Source: VXMO01 sp965205915 (lineage in GTDB: Bacteria; Chloroflexota; Dehalococcoidia; UBA6926). Taken from it: 64,000 nucleotides of DNA. This document shows positions 31,829-41,316 of this stretch, piece by piece (positions within the stretch are counted from its first letter, which is position 1; each line of letters opens with the position of its first letter). The stretch is from positions 1,798,001 to 1,862,000 of the forward strand of contig OZ242191.1 in the NCBI GenBank assembly GCA_965205915.1, in the 5' to 3' direction. The translations under genes and the position numbers were made by a program. The notes below the pieces were generated by a model. The model saw only the letters and a list, made by a program, of their open reading frames with translations, was not told where the DNA came from and made no database searches.

Positions 31829-33146
31829 ACGGCAGGCCCCGGATCTTCTTGCCCGACGCTAGCTGCTTCATCATCTTCCGCATTTCCGTGAACTGATTGA
31901 GCATCCGGTTCACGTCGGCGGTCTGAGTGCCGCTGCCCCGGGCGATGCGCTTACGGCGACTGCCCCCAATAATCTCCGGCCTCTGCCGTTCTTCCTGCGT
32001 CATGGACAACACGATCGCTTCCACGCGCTTCATCTGCTTCTCATCGAATGCGTCCGCTGAGACCTTGCCCTTCATCTGAGAGAATCCCGGGATCAAATCC
32101 ATGACCTGTGCCATGCCGCCCATGTTTCGCAACTGTCCCATCTGTTCCAGGAAATCGTTGAGATCGAAGCTGGCGGTACGGAACTTCCGCTCCAGCTCCT
32201 GCGCCTTTGCCTCGTCGATGTTCTGTTGCGCTTTTTCGACCAGCGTGACGACGTCGCCCATGCCGAGAATGCGCCCCGCGAGCCTGTCAGGGTAGAACGG
32301 CTCCAGCGCGTCCATGCGCTCTCCGACGCCGATGAACATGACGGGGAGGCCGGTGACGGATGTGATGGAGAGGGCTGCGCCGCCGCGCGCGTCGCCGTCC
32401 ATCTTGGTCAGGATGAGGCCGGTTAGGGGGACAAGTCGGTGAAACTCCTCGGCGGCGTTCACGGCGTCCTGGCCGGTCATGGCATCGACAACGAGCAACA
32501 CCTCGGCAGGTTTCAGCGCCTTGCGCACATTCGCCAATTCTTTCATCAATTCATCGTCGACTTGCAATCGTCCGCCGGTGTCAAATATGTGCCAGTGGGC
32601 ATTGGCTTGCGTGGCGGCGGCGAGTGAGGACTTGGCGACGGCGACGACGTTGGAATTACCGGGCTCGGCGTGGACGGGCACGTTGGCCTGTTTTCCGAGG
32701 GCGGTGAGTTGCTCGATGGCGGCGGGGCGTCGAACGTCGCCCGCGCCAAGCGATACGGACTGTCCCTGCTGCGTCAGGCTCGATGCAAGTTTTGCGGCGG
32801 TCGTCGTCTTGCCGGAGCCCTGCAGGCCGACGAGCAGGATGGTGGCAGGGCGGTTCGAACCGGCATCGAGAGTGCGATTCTCCTTGCCAAGAACGTCCGT
32901 AAGCTCTTCCTGCACGATCTTGATGATCTGCTGGACGGGCGAGACGGACTCAAGCACCTCTTTGCCGACGGCGCGGTCGCGGATGCTCTGCTGGAGGGTG
33001 CGTACAACGCCAAGATTGACGTCGGCCTCCAACAGGGCGCGACGAACCTCGCGCAGCGCCTCCTCGACATCTGCCTCGGTGATGCGCCCGCGGCCGGAGA
33101 GCCGATTAAAAACGCCGTTGAGTCGTTCGGTCAGAGCTTCAAACAT
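31815..33146 (-). CDS. ffh: Signal recognition particle protein Ffh
   Basis: 443 residues. The N domain is followed by the G domain with LQGSGKTTTAAKLA (G1), DVRRPAA, DTGGRLQVDDELM (G3), TKMDGDARGG (G4), and a C-terminal M domain rich in methionines (LEQMGQLRNMGGMAQVMDLIPGF, FTEMRKMMKQL). It binds 4.5S RNA and signal sequences and docks to FtsY. Note that G3 reads DTGGR where DTAGR is usual. The RNA partner gene is not seen in the window. Confidence 0.97.
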   Translation of the reverse strand: MFEALTERLNGVFNRLSGRGRITEADVEEALREVRRALLEADVNLGVVRTLQQSIRDRAVGKEVLESVSPVQQIIKIVQEELTDVLGKENRTLDAGSNRPATILLVGLQGSGKTTTAAKLASSLTQQGQSVSLGAGDVRRPAAIEQLTALGKQANVPVHAEPGNSNVVAVAKSSLAAATQANAHWHIFDTGGRLQVDDELMKELANVRKALKPAEVLLVVDAMTGQDAVNAAEEFHRLVPLTGLILTKMDGDARGGAALSITSVTGLPVMFIGVGERMDALEPFYPDRLAGRILGMGDVVTLVEKAQQNIDEAKAQELERKFRTASFDLNDFLEQMGQLRNMGGMAQVMDLIPGFSQMKGKVSADAFDEKQMKRVEAIVLSMTQEERQRPEIIGGSRRKRIARGSGTQTADVNRMLNQFTEMRKMMKQLASGKKIRGLPFKLG

Positions 33147-33206
33147 GGTCTATCCAGTGTAACGGGTGAATCAGTAGCGGGCGTGCCACCCATCGCCTGC
33201 TGCACC

Positions 33207-33306
33207 CTCGGTATTCCGAGCGGAGAGGGGTAACACTACTGATCATCCCGAACTGAGCGTCACGCCACAGTCATTCCGAACAGAGCCTCACGTTACTGTC
33301 ATTCCG
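33207..33306. repeat. Degenerate family B intergenic repeats
   Basis: Three imperfect copies of the (g)tcattccgagcggag pattern at about 33211, 33270 and 33298. They fill the gap between ffh and the HEPN-like gene. No other feature is seen. Confidence 0.55.
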
Positions 33307-33313
33307 GTCCAAT

Positions 33314-33700
33314 TCAAGGTCTGTTACTGGATGCAGTCAGAGGGGCGAGACGTTCCAGCAGTTCGGCAACATCATCCAAATCCTCTGCGATATCATCTGC
33401 ATCCAAGAACATCTTGCGTTGGTAGTAGTTGCTGTGCAGCATCTCGGCGGAGTGGCCCATCTGTACCAGCTGGCGTCGGTTTCCTGTCTGCTTGGCGGCC
33501 AACCTTATGATGTGCCGAAAAGCCTCATGGCGGGTGTACTGCTGGCCGATTGCGGCGGCAACAGCTTTGACCATGTGAGACGCCGCTCCCCAACCCTTCT
33601 CCGATGCTTGGTGCAGGTCTCCGTCGGCAAGATATTGCCGCGCTCTGTCCAGAAATTCTCTAGACTGCCGACGGTAGTCAGTGACGGCGTCAGTGGTCAT
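33314..33700 (-). CDS. HEPN/PaREP1-like helical protein
   Basis: 128 residues, all helical. The segment LADGDLHQASEKGWGAASHMVKAVAAAIG is the signature of PaREP1/HEPN-like proteins; a paralogue is at 57695. HEPN proteins are often RNases or adaptor subunits in toxin-antitoxin systems, but the R-x4-6-H motif is not clear here. RBS AGGAGGAG precedes ATG 33700. It has no adjacent nucleotidyltransferase. Confidence 0.75.
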   Translation of the reverse strand: MTTDAVTDYRRQSREFLDRARQYLADGDLHQASEKGWGAASHMVKAVAAAIGQQYTRHEAFRHIIRLAAKQTGNRRQLVQMGHSAEMLHSNYYQRKMFLDADDIAEDLDDVAELLERLAPLTASSNRP

Positions 33701-33877
33701 TCGCTCCTCCTAATCCCATAGTCTACGAGGTACGACAAATACTAAGCAAGGGCGCAATAGTGCCATCCCGGAAATGCCGGGGCCGACCATCGTAGTCATG
33801 CTAGATATGGCCGGCCGGAACGCGGCGGACCGACTCATTGAAGAACTCAAAGTAGATCGCGAACCGAGAAAAAACAT

Positions 33878-33952
33878 GGAGCGGGCGATGGGGATCGAAC
33901 CCACGACATTCTGCTTGGGAAGCAGACACTCTACCACTGAGTTACGCCCGCT
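33878..33952 (-). tRNA. tRNA-Gly(CCC)
   Basis: 75-nt cloverleaf on the minus strand with acceptor GCGGGCG/CGCCCGC and encoded CCA at 33878-33880. The anticodon stem TCTGC/GCAGA closes loop TTCCCAA, giving anticodon CCC. Confidence 0.93.
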
Positions 33953-34072
33953 CGGCTGAACACGCCGCGCATCAGGGATGCGGCGTAGAAATATGTATGC
34001 GCCCGCAGAGGGTAGTTGTCAAGGCGGCGCGGCGCGGTGTCAGGCCGGATCCGCTAGCCGCCGCTGAGCACA

Positions 34073-34771
34073 CTACAAGTATCGCTTAGCCGACTCCACC
34101 ATGTACATCACCTTGCAATTCGGGCAGTACAAGTACCAGTCGAAGTAATAGGTTTGGTTTGGCTTCCGCTTCTTGTTCTCGGGCACCTTCCTAATAACGG
34201 GCGTCCCACACTTGCGACACTGTTGGCCAGGCTCGATCATCTTGGTTGGCGGATTATCCGCAACGCCTCGCTGCTCAGGAATTGAGGCCGATTGTCCTGT
34301 TTCATATCCCTCGTCTACGGGCAAGTTCTCTGATTTTGCGGCCTGAGCCGCAAGCCTGTTGGCGCGCTCGTTCTCAATGTCCCCCGCGTGCCCACGTATC
34401 CATCGAAAGTCGACGTTGTGCCGTTCGCATAAAACGAGAAGTTGTTCCCACAAATCAAAGTTCAATCTGAGCTCGCCATTCTGACTCTTCCACGCTTTGG
34501 CGCGCCACCCTGCTGCCCACCCCTTGGAGATACCATTTACAATGTATTTGGAGTCGCTAAAGAGCGTGACGTCTGACTCATTCTTGAGAGCTTCGATGCC
34601 ACGAATTGCGGCCATAATCTCCATCCGATTGTTCGTGGTCTCTTGGAATCCTCCCAAAAGCTCTTTGCGGTGAGTACCGGAAATCAGCACGGCACCGTAT
34701 CCGCCTCGCCCAGGGTTAGGATCGGCGGAACCATCAGTGTAGATAGATACTTCAGGTCGAGTGGTAGCCAT
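34073..34771 (-). CDS. rnhA: Ribonuclease HI with C-terminal zinc-ribbon-like extension
   Basis: 232 residues. The RNase H core covers about 1-150: SIYTDGSADPNPG (Asp), NNRMEIMAAI (Glu), TLFSDSKY (Asp) and IRGHAGDIENERANRL. In the last motif the usual Asp is Asn, which E. coli RNase HI tolerates. After a linker, a C-terminal extension has CRKCGTPV and CPNCK, probably one zinc ribbon, in front of MYMVESAKRYL. It removes RNA from RNA/DNA hybrids. No Shine-Dalgarno is seen; TAACAT lies 6 nt before ATG, suggesting a leaderless mRNA. Confidence 0.92.
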   Translation of the reverse strand: MATTRPEVSIYTDGSADPNPGRGGYGAVLISGTHRKELLGGFQETTNNRMEIMAAIRGIEALKNESDVTLFSDSKYIVNGISKGWAAGWRAKAWKSQNGELRLNFDLWEQLLVLCERHNVDFRWIRGHAGDIENERANRLAAQAAKSENLPVDEGYETGQSASIPEQRGVADNPPTKMIEPGQQCRKCGTPVIRKVPENKKRKPNQTYYFDWYLYCPNCKVMYMVESAKRYL

Positions 34772-34853
34772 AAAACTATGTTACGACGCTAAGGTGTGCG
34801 TCGCCGGGGACGCGCCGTGGGTGCTTACAGAATGAAGGGTATGGCGAGAATTC

Positions 34854-35681
34854 TCACACAGGGTCCGCCAGCCGCCTGGCCGTCGTAATGAAGCCGGTGT
34901 GGGCGACCATGCGGTGCGCGGGTCTTAGGGATTGGGGGCCGGCGTCCCATTGGCGCAGGGCTATTTCGAACTGATCGATGAGGCCGAACACGGGGTCGGC
35001 GTCCAGTTCTTGCCAGAGTCGATGTAGCTGTAGCGTGGTGGGGAGAAATGCGAGGAAGATGCCGCCGGGCCTCATCGCCGTTCGCGCGTGTGGAATCACC
35101 TGCCACGGCTCCGGCAGGTCAAGCACGACGCGATCCACGGCAGACTCCTCGATGCCGTTCTCGTAGATGTCTTTTACGTGGATGGTGAGTCGGTCAGAGA
35201 GTTCATTCGACAGGAATCCTGTGACGTTGCGCTGGGCGATTCGGGCAAAATCCTCGCGGGACTCATATGAGAAGACGCTGCCGGACTCGCCGACGGCGCG
35301 GAGTAGGGCAATCGTCATCCCACCCGAGCCGATGCCTGCCTCGACCACCTTTGCGCCGGGGTGGATGTCGGCATACGTGAGAATCGCGCCGATGTCTTTG
35401 GGGTAGATGGGCGTCGCGCCCCGTTTCATCGTCAGGATGTAGTCGCCGAGCGTGGGGCGTATGGCGAGATAGACACCGCCCTTCTGCGCCGTTCGAAACT
35501 CGGCTCCCTCAGGGCTGCCGATCATGTCGTCGTGCGAGATGATGCCGGAGTGGGAATGGAACTCACCGCCCCCTACGAGGGTAATGAGGTACTTGCGGCG
35601 TTTGCGGTCGATGAGCAAGACGAGGTCGCCGGGCCGAAATGCGCCCGCCATTGTGTGGGGATTGTCGGGTTCGTTGGTCAT
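34854..35681 (-). CDS. trmI: tRNA (adenine-58-N1)-methyltransferase TrmI
   Basis: 275 residues. An N-terminal beta domain (FRPGDLVLLIDRKRRKYLI) precedes the Rossmann methyltransferase domain with the SAM motif VVEAGIGSGGMTIALLRAVG, DLPEPWQVI and RPGGIFLAFLPTTLQ. It makes m1A58 in the T-loop of tRNA. It is upstream of rnhA on the same strand. No clear Shine-Dalgarno is seen before ATG 35681. The 5S rRNA gene lies just upstream. Confidence 0.94.
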   Translation of the reverse strand: MTNEPDNPHTMAGAFRPGDLVLLIDRKRRKYLITLVGGGEFHSHSGIISHDDMIGSPEGAEFRTAQKGGVYLAIRPTLGDYILTMKRGATPIYPKDIGAILTYADIHPGAKVVEAGIGSGGMTIALLRAVGESGSVFSYESREDFARIAQRNVTGFLSNELSDRLTIHVKDIYENGIEESAVDRVVLDLPEPWQVIPHARTAMRPGGIFLAFLPTTLQLHRLWQELDADPVFGLIDQFEIALRQWDAGPQSLRPAHRMVAHTGFITTARRLADPV

Positions 35682-35714
35682 CGCGCGTGATCAGAATCCG
35701 GGCAAAGAAAAAGC

Positions 35715-35831
35715 CCCGGCAACGACCTATTTTCCACAGAGGGCTGCCCCTCCAGTATCGTCGGCGCTGAAACGTTTCACTGCCGTGTTCGGGATGGGAA
35801 CGGGTGGGTCCGCCTCGCCAGAGTCACCGGG
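35715..35831 (-). rRNA. rrf: 5S ribosomal RNA (orphan)
   Basis: About 117 nt on the minus strand. It has the conserved loop region ccatcccgaacacgg and the helix I pairing cccggtgac / gttgccggg. A TTTTTCTTT stretch follows its 3' end. No 16S or 23S gene is adjacent; split rRNA operons of this kind occur in Chloroflexota. Confidence 0.93.
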
Positions 35832-36012
35832 ACATTCACGATTGTATCGCATTTGAGGCGCCTTTGAGAAGTTGGGATCACGCCGAAGCCCTATCTGCGG
35901 CCGTTTGGCGCTCAGGAAGCGTGGCATGTATCATGTGCCAAACGTCGAAGCATGGGTAGGCGGGGAACGGCGGCGCGTCGCCGCAATCATGTTCCCCGGA
36001 GGGTGGCTCCAA

Positions 36013-38313
36013 ATGCCGATCTTTCGTTACGGCCGGTGGGATAACTCACAGGAGCCTTTCGGCGCTCAACCGGAAGACCTGATGGAGGCCATCTCCGACG
36101 ACCTCGCTACTCACGGAGACATCAACCGCGCGCTGCGTCGCATGATGATGCGCGGCTTCAATATGCGCGATGGTCAGGATGTCGAAGGCATACGCCAGAT
36201 GACCGAGCGGTTGCGTCAGCAACGACAGGACCACCTCGATCGTTACGATCTCAACTCCGTCATGGATGGAATCCGCGAGAAGTTGCAGGAAATCCGCGAC
36301 CTTGAACGTGACACCCTCGAACAGCGCATGCAGGACGCGCAAGAGGCCATGAGCTCCTCGCCGGATTCCGAACAGGACGGCGGCAACGCGCCATCTGAAT
36401 CACAGTCCGGCCAGCATCCCCAGCAGGACGGAGACAATTCCCAGTCAGGATCCCCTCGTCAAGAGGCGGAGGAAGAGCTAAAGCGATTCCTCGAACAACT
36501 TGAGCGAGAGTTGAATAACGGCGGTCAGCAGGGGCAGGAGAGCCAGGACGGTTCGGAGTCCGGGCAGCAGGACGGCCAACAGCCCGGCGGCCAACAGGGC
36601 GACCAACAGCAGGGCGCCGGTCAGCGTTCGCAGCGTGGCGCAGGCATGGATCGCATGACCGCGCAGGCGTTGGAGAACATGGCCCAACGCAAGATGGACT
36701 TCATGGAGTCTCTGCCGAACGACCCCGGCGGGGCCATTAAGGAACTCAGCGACTACGACTTCATGGACGAGGAGGCGCGTGAGAAGTTCCAGGAATTGCT
36801 GGATTCACTGCGCCAACAGGCCTCTCAGTCCTATATGCAGAACATGATGCAGCAGATGCAGAACATCACGCCCGAGCAGATGGCGGCGACTCGGGAGATG
36901 ATGAGTGATCTCAACAATATGCTTCGCGACTACTCGCAAGGGAATCAGCCCAACTTCGATGAGTTCATGCAGAAGTGGGGCGACATGTTCGGCGACAACC
37001 CGCCCCGCGACATCGAGGAGCTGCTTGAGCGGCTCATGGAGCAGATGTCGCAGTTCCAATCGCTCATGGATAGCCTGCCGGAGGAGATGCGGCAACAGTT
37101 GCAGGAGACGATGGAGGCGGCGCTCAACGACCCGGAGATGATGCAGGAGATGGCTCAACTGTCGTCACTGATGGAAAGCCTGATGCCGATGAAGGAAATG
37201 CGGCAGAATTACCCGTTCTCGGGCGATGAGTCGTTGTCTCTGCAGGAGGCCATGCGCCTCATGGATCAGTTGCAGCAGATCGATGACCTTGAGGCGCAGC
37301 TGAGAGCGGCTGAGAGGCGCGGCGACATCGACAACATCGACCGCGAACAGGTGGAGAAACTCATTGGCGAGGACGCGGCGCGTGATCTTGATTGGCTAAA
37401 GGAGCTACAGGAACAGCTCGAAAAGGCCGGCTATATCCGCAAGAACGGCGACAAGCTGGAACTGACGCCGCGCGGTATTCGCAAGATCGGCGAAAAGGCG
37501 CTCAAGGATATTTTCTCCAAGCTGAGGGGCGCAAGTCTCGGCGCGCATGAAATGCAGAAGAACGGACTCTTCGGTGAAAAAGATGAAGAGTCCACGAAGA
37601 TTTATGAATTCGGCGATCACTTCGATGTCCACATGACGCGAACGGTCAAGAACGCCGTGATGCGCAACGGGCCGGGCACACCGCTCAAGATTGCGCCGGA
37701 CGATTTCGAGGTGTATCGGGACGAAACGCTGACGCAGGCGAGCACGGTCATCCTGCTTGACCAAAGCCGGTCAATGGCCATCAGCGGCAGTTTCGACGCC
37801 GCCAAGAGGATGGCGCTGGCCCTGCACACGCTCATCAAGATGCAGTTCCCGCGCGACAACCTGTATGTGGTCGGGTTCGCCGACTACGCGTGGGAGCTCA
37901 AGGGCGATGAGTTGATCAAGGCGACGTGGGGCGGATATTCGCCCGGCACGAACATGCAGCACGCGCTGATGATCTCCCGCAACTTACTGGCCAAGCATCG
38001 ATCCAGCACGCGGCAGGTGATCATGGTGACGGACGGCGAGCCGACGGCCCACCTGGAGGGCGGCGCGCCGTACTTCACGTATCCGCCCAGCCAACGCACC
38101 ATCGATATGACGCTGCGAGAGGTCAAGCGCTGCACGCAAGAGGGAATCACAATCAACGTGTTCATGCTTGAGATGGCCTACTACCTCGTCAATTTTGTGA
38201 GGCAGATGACGCGGCTGAACCGTGGGCGAGCCTTCTTCACGCAGCCGGACAAGCTCGGGCAATACGTGCTGGTCGACTACCTCAACAACAAGCGTGGCGC
38301 AATCGCGCCCTGA
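36013..38313 (+). CDS. VWA domain protein with Gln-rich middle, probable metal-dependent adaptor
   Basis: 766 residues. The N-terminal part is helical. A Gln/Ser/Gly-rich low-complexity segment (about residues 115-215) follows, then a long helical region with many Met and Gln. The C-terminal von Willebrand A domain has the MIDAS motif LLDQSRSM (DxSxS), a Thr in GGYSPGTNMQHAL and VTDGEPTAHL. Such proteins often work with a MoxR AAA ATPase, but none is adjacent. I chose ATG 36013 because GGAGGG lies upstream; the frame is open from 35872. Its stop is in the same frame as the next gene. Confidence 0.88.
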   Translation: MPIFRYGRWDNSQEPFGAQPEDLMEAISDDLATHGDINRALRRMMMRGFNMRDGQDVEGIRQMTERLRQQRQDHLDRYDLNSVMDGIREKLQEIRDLERDTLEQRMQDAQEAMSSSPDSEQDGGNAPSESQSGQHPQQDGDNSQSGSPRQEAEEELKRFLEQLERELNNGGQQGQESQDGSESGQQDGQQPGGQQGDQQQGAGQRSQRGAGMDRMTAQALENMAQRKMDFMESLPNDPGGAIKELSDYDFMDEEAREKFQELLDSLRQQASQSYMQNMMQQMQNITPEQMAATREMMSDLNNMLRDYSQGNQPNFDEFMQKWGDMFGDNPPRDIEELLERLMEQMSQFQSLMDSLPEEMRQQLQETMEAALNDPEMMQEMAQLSSLMESLMPMKEMRQNYPFSGDESLSLQEAMRLMDQLQQIDDLEAQLRAAERRGDIDNIDREQVEKLIGEDAARDLDWLKELQEQLEKAGYIRKNGDKLELTPRGIRKIGEKALKDIFSKLRGASLGAHEMQKNGLFGEKDEESTKIYEFGDHFDVHMTRTVKNAVMRNGPGTPLKIAPDDFEVYRDETLTQASTVILLDQSRSMAISGSFDAAKRMALALHTLIKMQFPRDNLYVVGFADYAWELKGDELIKATWGGYSPGTNMQHALMISRNLLAKHRSSTRQVIMVTDGEPTAHLEGGAPYFTYPPSQRTIDMTLREVKRCTQEGITINVFMLEMAYYLVNFVRQMTRLNRGRAFFTQPDKLGQYVLVDYLNNKRGAIAP

Positions 38314-38334
38314 CTTCCGCCGCCGGACAGCATC

Positions 38335-39912
38335 ATTTCACGCCACGCAGACGTCCTCATCCTGAATGGGCGGCTGCATACGCTTGACCCGGAACGCCCT
38401 GTCGTTGAGGCAATAGCCGTTGCGGACGGGCGGGTAATGGCGCGCGGTGACGATGCCGAAATCTCCGGCCTGCGCGGTGACAACACGAGAATCATCGACC
38501 TTGAGGGCCGCGCCGCAATCCCCGGCCTCGTCGATGCCCACTTCCACCTTGCCTACTACGGCATGATGTCGGGCTGGCTCAGCCTTGCAGATTGCCGTTC
38601 TATTGAGGACATCATCGGCCTTGTTCGAGAACGGGCAGAGAGCTTACCTGAGGGCGCGTGGATATATGGACGCGGTTGGGATCCGTCCAACCTTGCAGAG
38701 GGCCGTTCGCCCGTAGCTACAGATCTGGACCAGGGAACGACGGCGCATCCCGTGCTGCTGGCGCGCGCGGACGGCCATGTGTGTGTAGCGAACTCGGAGG
38801 CGCTGCGGCGCGCCGGTGTGACGGACACAACGCTTGATCCTGTTGGCGGCCACATCGTTCGTAGCGGTGACGGCACTGCGACGGGCGAACTATCGGAACG
38901 CGCGCTGTACCTGGCATGGGACGCGATGATGGCCGAACTGACGCCTGACGACTTCCGAGAGCCGATTCTCAAGGGCGCGCACGCCGCCGCCCGCGCCGGA
39001 ATCACGACGGCGCACGCCATCCTGCTTGAGAACGTCGCCGCCGAACTTGAGGCGCTGCGGCAACTTGATAAGAACGGTGAGTTGCCCATCCGCGTGTACG
39101 GCGTCGTGCAGGTTGAGGCATTGGAATCTCTGCCTCAGGAACTCCTCAACTATGAGGGGGATAGAGTCAGGATCGGCGCGGCCAAGATATTCGCGGACGG
39201 CACACTATTCGCCGGCACTGCCGCTCTCCGCGCCCCCTACACGGACACGCCCGCCTCTTACGGCGAGGACGGCGTGCCGTTCGATGAGCTGGTCGGAATG
39301 CTTGAGACGATTCGCGATGCTGATCTCCAACCCGCTGTCCACGCCGTCGGTGACCGCACGATCGAACGAGTGCTAGACGCTCTCGAGCTCGTCTACGGCA
39401 GCGCGGAGCAGTGCAGGGCGGCTCGTCCGCGTATCGAACACGCGACCGTGCTCGCGCCGGACTTGTTGAATCGCGCGCGGCATCTCGGTGTGATTCTCTC
39501 GATCCAGCCGCGACGATGGCGGCAGTTGAACCGTCGCCTTGGGCCTCAACGGGCCGGTTGGGTGAATCCCTGGCCTGAGTTCGCGGCTAGCGATGCTCAT
39601 GTTGTTGGTGGATCAGACGCGCCGTTCATCGTGCCGCAGCCGGACGCGTGGCAGACGCTTGTACAGGCGGTGGAGCGCGGCATTCCATTTCTGCAGGCGA
39701 TGGGCATAATGGCTCGCGGCGCGGCGCTCGCTGCCCGCGACGAGACGTCGTGCGGCCTTGCAATCGGGTCACGGGCTGACATGACTGTGCTCTCCGCCGA
39801 TCCCGCCAACGCGACGCCTGACGAACTACGGGCCATCACGCCGGTTATGACGATTGTCGGCGGGGCACTATCCTATATGAATGTGGAATCTCAATCAGGT
39901 TCAGCCGCGTGA
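38335..39912 (+). CDS. YtcJ-like amidohydrolase family protein, non-standard start
   Basis: About 525 residues. The N-terminal composite domain (ADVLILNGRLHTLDPERP, then IAVADGRV) is encoded, followed by IPGLVDAHFHLAYYG (metal-binding His-x-His) and later AVHAVGDRTIE, RIEHATVL and GGSDAPF, matching the YtcJ/metal-dependent hydrolase group. The conserved N terminus begins before the first ATG (38437), and no ATG, GTG or TTG exists in this frame between the VWA stop (38311) and that point. ATT 38335 or ATC 38332 are the only start-like codons early enough. If translation starts at 38437, the protein lacks its first 34 residues. Confidence 0.82.
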   Translation: MSRHADVLILNGRLHTLDPERPVVEAIAVADGRVMARGDDAEISGLRGDNTRIIDLEGRAAIPGLVDAHFHLAYYGMMSGWLSLADCRSIEDIIGLVRERAESLPEGAWIYGRGWDPSNLAEGRSPVATDLDQGTTAHPVLLARADGHVCVANSEALRRAGVTDTTLDPVGGHIVRSGDGTATGELSERALYLAWDAMMAELTPDDFREPILKGAHAAARAGITTAHAILLENVAAELEALRQLDKNGELPIRVYGVVQVEALESLPQELLNYEGDRVRIGAAKIFADGTLFAGTAALRAPYTDTPASYGEDGVPFDELVGMLETIRDADLQPAVHAVGDRTIERVLDALELVYGSAEQCRAARPRIEHATVLAPDLLNRARHLGVILSIQPRRWRQLNRRLGPQRAGWVNPWPEFAASDAHVVGGSDAPFIVPQPDAWQTLVQAVERGIPFLQAMGIMARGAALAARDETSCGLAIGSRADMTVLSADPANATPDELRAITPVMTIVGGALSYMNVESQSGSAA

Positions 39913-40733
39913 CTAGCGATACAGATAACTATTTGGCGCGCATCGCAGCCGCTCTCGAAGAGTCCGTGGAACTGGCGAGCACGTTCTCGCCGTCCTCCGT
40001 CTACGTTCAACACAAGGGCTGGGACGGCCCAGTGACGGAGGCCGATCACGCCCTCGATGAGCTTCTTCATGACACGCTCGTCCGTCCCGGCGAGGGCTGG
40101 CTGTCAGAGGAGACCGTCGACGATGGCCATCGAATCGGCATGGAGCGCGTCTGGGTCGTCGATCCAATAGACGGCACGCGCGGTTTCCTCGCGGGACGTC
40201 CGGAATGGTGCGTGTCTGTCGCCATGTCGGTGGACGGGGTGATAGGGGCAGCGGGCATCGTCAACCCGTGGGCGAATGAGACGTTTCTAGCAGCCCGTGG
40301 TGGCGACATGACGCTGAACGGACAAACAGCACGGGTCAACGACCATGCAGAGCTCTCGTCCGACGTGACCGTTCTCGGCTCTCGCGCTGAGATTCGGTGG
40401 GGTATGTGGAATCGATTTCACGGCGCGCCGTTCAAGGTGCAGACACTCGGCTCCATCGCGTACAAGATGGCGCTTGTCGCGGCAGGCAAGGCGGACGCGG
40501 TTATCAGCCTGGAACCCAAGAACGAGTGGGATGTTGCCGCCGGCGCGTTGCTTGTGGAGGCGGCGGGCGGCGTCGTGACGGACGCGGACGGGCGTCCCAT
40601 GCAGTTCAATCGCCGCGACACGCTCATCGACGGAGTAATTGCGGCAGGGCCGAAAACGCACGCCACCATTTGGGAACTAATGACCAGCCGCCCCAACACG
40701 CACAAGCATACTTGGACGCCGGGGCGCCACTAG
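39909..40733 (+). CDS. Inositol monophosphatase/CysQ-family phosphatase
   Basis: 274 residues from GTG 39909, overlapping the amidohydrolase stop (GTGA). Motifs: VTEADHALDE, WLSEE, WVVDPIDGTRGF with the metal-binding Asp residues, and NEWDVAAGALLVEAAGG near the C terminus. The family dephosphorylates inositol phosphate, histidinol phosphate or 3'-phosphoadenosine 5'-phosphate. The substrate cannot be decided here. Confidence 0.9.
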   Translation: MTSDTDNYLARIAAALEESVELASTFSPSSVYVQHKGWDGPVTEADHALDELLHDTLVRPGEGWLSEETVDDGHRIGMERVWVVDPIDGTRGFLAGRPEWCVSVAMSVDGVIGAAGIVNPWANETFLAARGGDMTLNGQTARVNDHAELSSDVTVLGSRAEIRWGMWNRFHGAPFKVQTLGSIAYKMALVAAGKADAVISLEPKNEWDVAAGALLVEAAGGVVTDADGRPMQFNRRDTLIDGVIAAGPKTHATIWELMTSRPNTHKHTWTPGRH

Positions 40734-40801
40734 GCGAACATCTACGCGGCGGACAAACTCAGCGCCCGAACTCGGGCGTTACGCGCTTAGCGTCAAGTGG
40801 A

Positions 40802-41035
40802 TCAAGTGATGCCGTTGTGGGAGTGACCTGCGTGTCCACCGCCCCCGCCCATGCCGGGCATCGTGAAACCACCGTCTGAATCGCCACTGCTCACGCCAAA
40901 CAGTGAAATAACCTTGTGGACGTCAGCGGAGCCGCAGCCGGGGCAGGCGATCTCTCCTGAGTCCGCGTTGATATTGCGGGTTAGCTTTTCGAATGTGCCT
41001 TCGCAGGCGTGGCACTCGTATTCAAAGAGGGGCAT
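40802..41035 (-). CDS. FmdB family zinc ribbon protein
   Basis: 77 residues. MPLFEYECHACEGTFEKL and CPGCGSADVHKV form the FmdB-type zinc ribbon; the C-terminal tail is Gly- and His-rich (GMGGGGGHAGHSH), which could bind metal. It is followed upstream by a second FmdB-like gene. FmdB proteins are thought to be regulatory, but the role is unclear. Confidence 0.9.
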   Translation of the reverse strand: MPLFEYECHACEGTFEKLTRNINADSGEIACPGCGSADVHKVISLFGVSSGDSDGGFTMPGMGGGGGHAGHSHNGIT

Positions 41036-41085
41036 AAATGAAATCCGCCGCGTGGCTCGTCAGGAAAAATGCAGTCCGGCCGCGA

Positions 41086-41316
41086 TCAGGCGATGCAGCG
41101 GAACGGATCATCGGGCCGAACCTGTATAGGCTTGGGCATCTTGAAGTCGGGCACGTTGCTCTGCCAGACGCCGGTGACGCCGACAGCGGACATCTTGCGG
41201 TCAACCTCTACGCTCTCACATGCAGGGCAGGCAACGTCGACGGGCGTGTTGTAGCCGCGAATGAACTTGTCGAAACCGTTTCCACAGGTCTTGCAACCGT
41301 ACTCAAAGATGGGCAT
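41086..41316 (-). CDS. FmdB family zinc ribbon protein, second copy
   Basis: 76 residues starting MPIFEYGCKTCGNGFDKF, with CPACESVEVDRKMS. It is a diverged relative of the 40802 gene (50 nt apart) and ends in a different, Pro-rich tail (PKPIQVRPDDP). I chose ATG 41316 because the family starts with MPxFEY; the upstream frame is longer. Confidence 0.88.
   Translation of the reverse strand: MPIFEYGCKTCGNGFDKFIRGYNTPVDVACPACESVEVDRKMSAVGVTGVWQSNVPDFKMPKPIQVRPDDPFRCIA

Noticed and set aside
31830..33310. 4.5S/SRP RNA gene near ffh
   Set aside because: No GGAA/GCAA tetraloop core with the conserved SRP helix 8 was visible in the gaps around ffh.
33774..33959. 61-codon plus-strand frame over tRNA-Gly
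   Set aside because: Its second half is only the antisense of the tRNA and the first half has no ribosome binding site.
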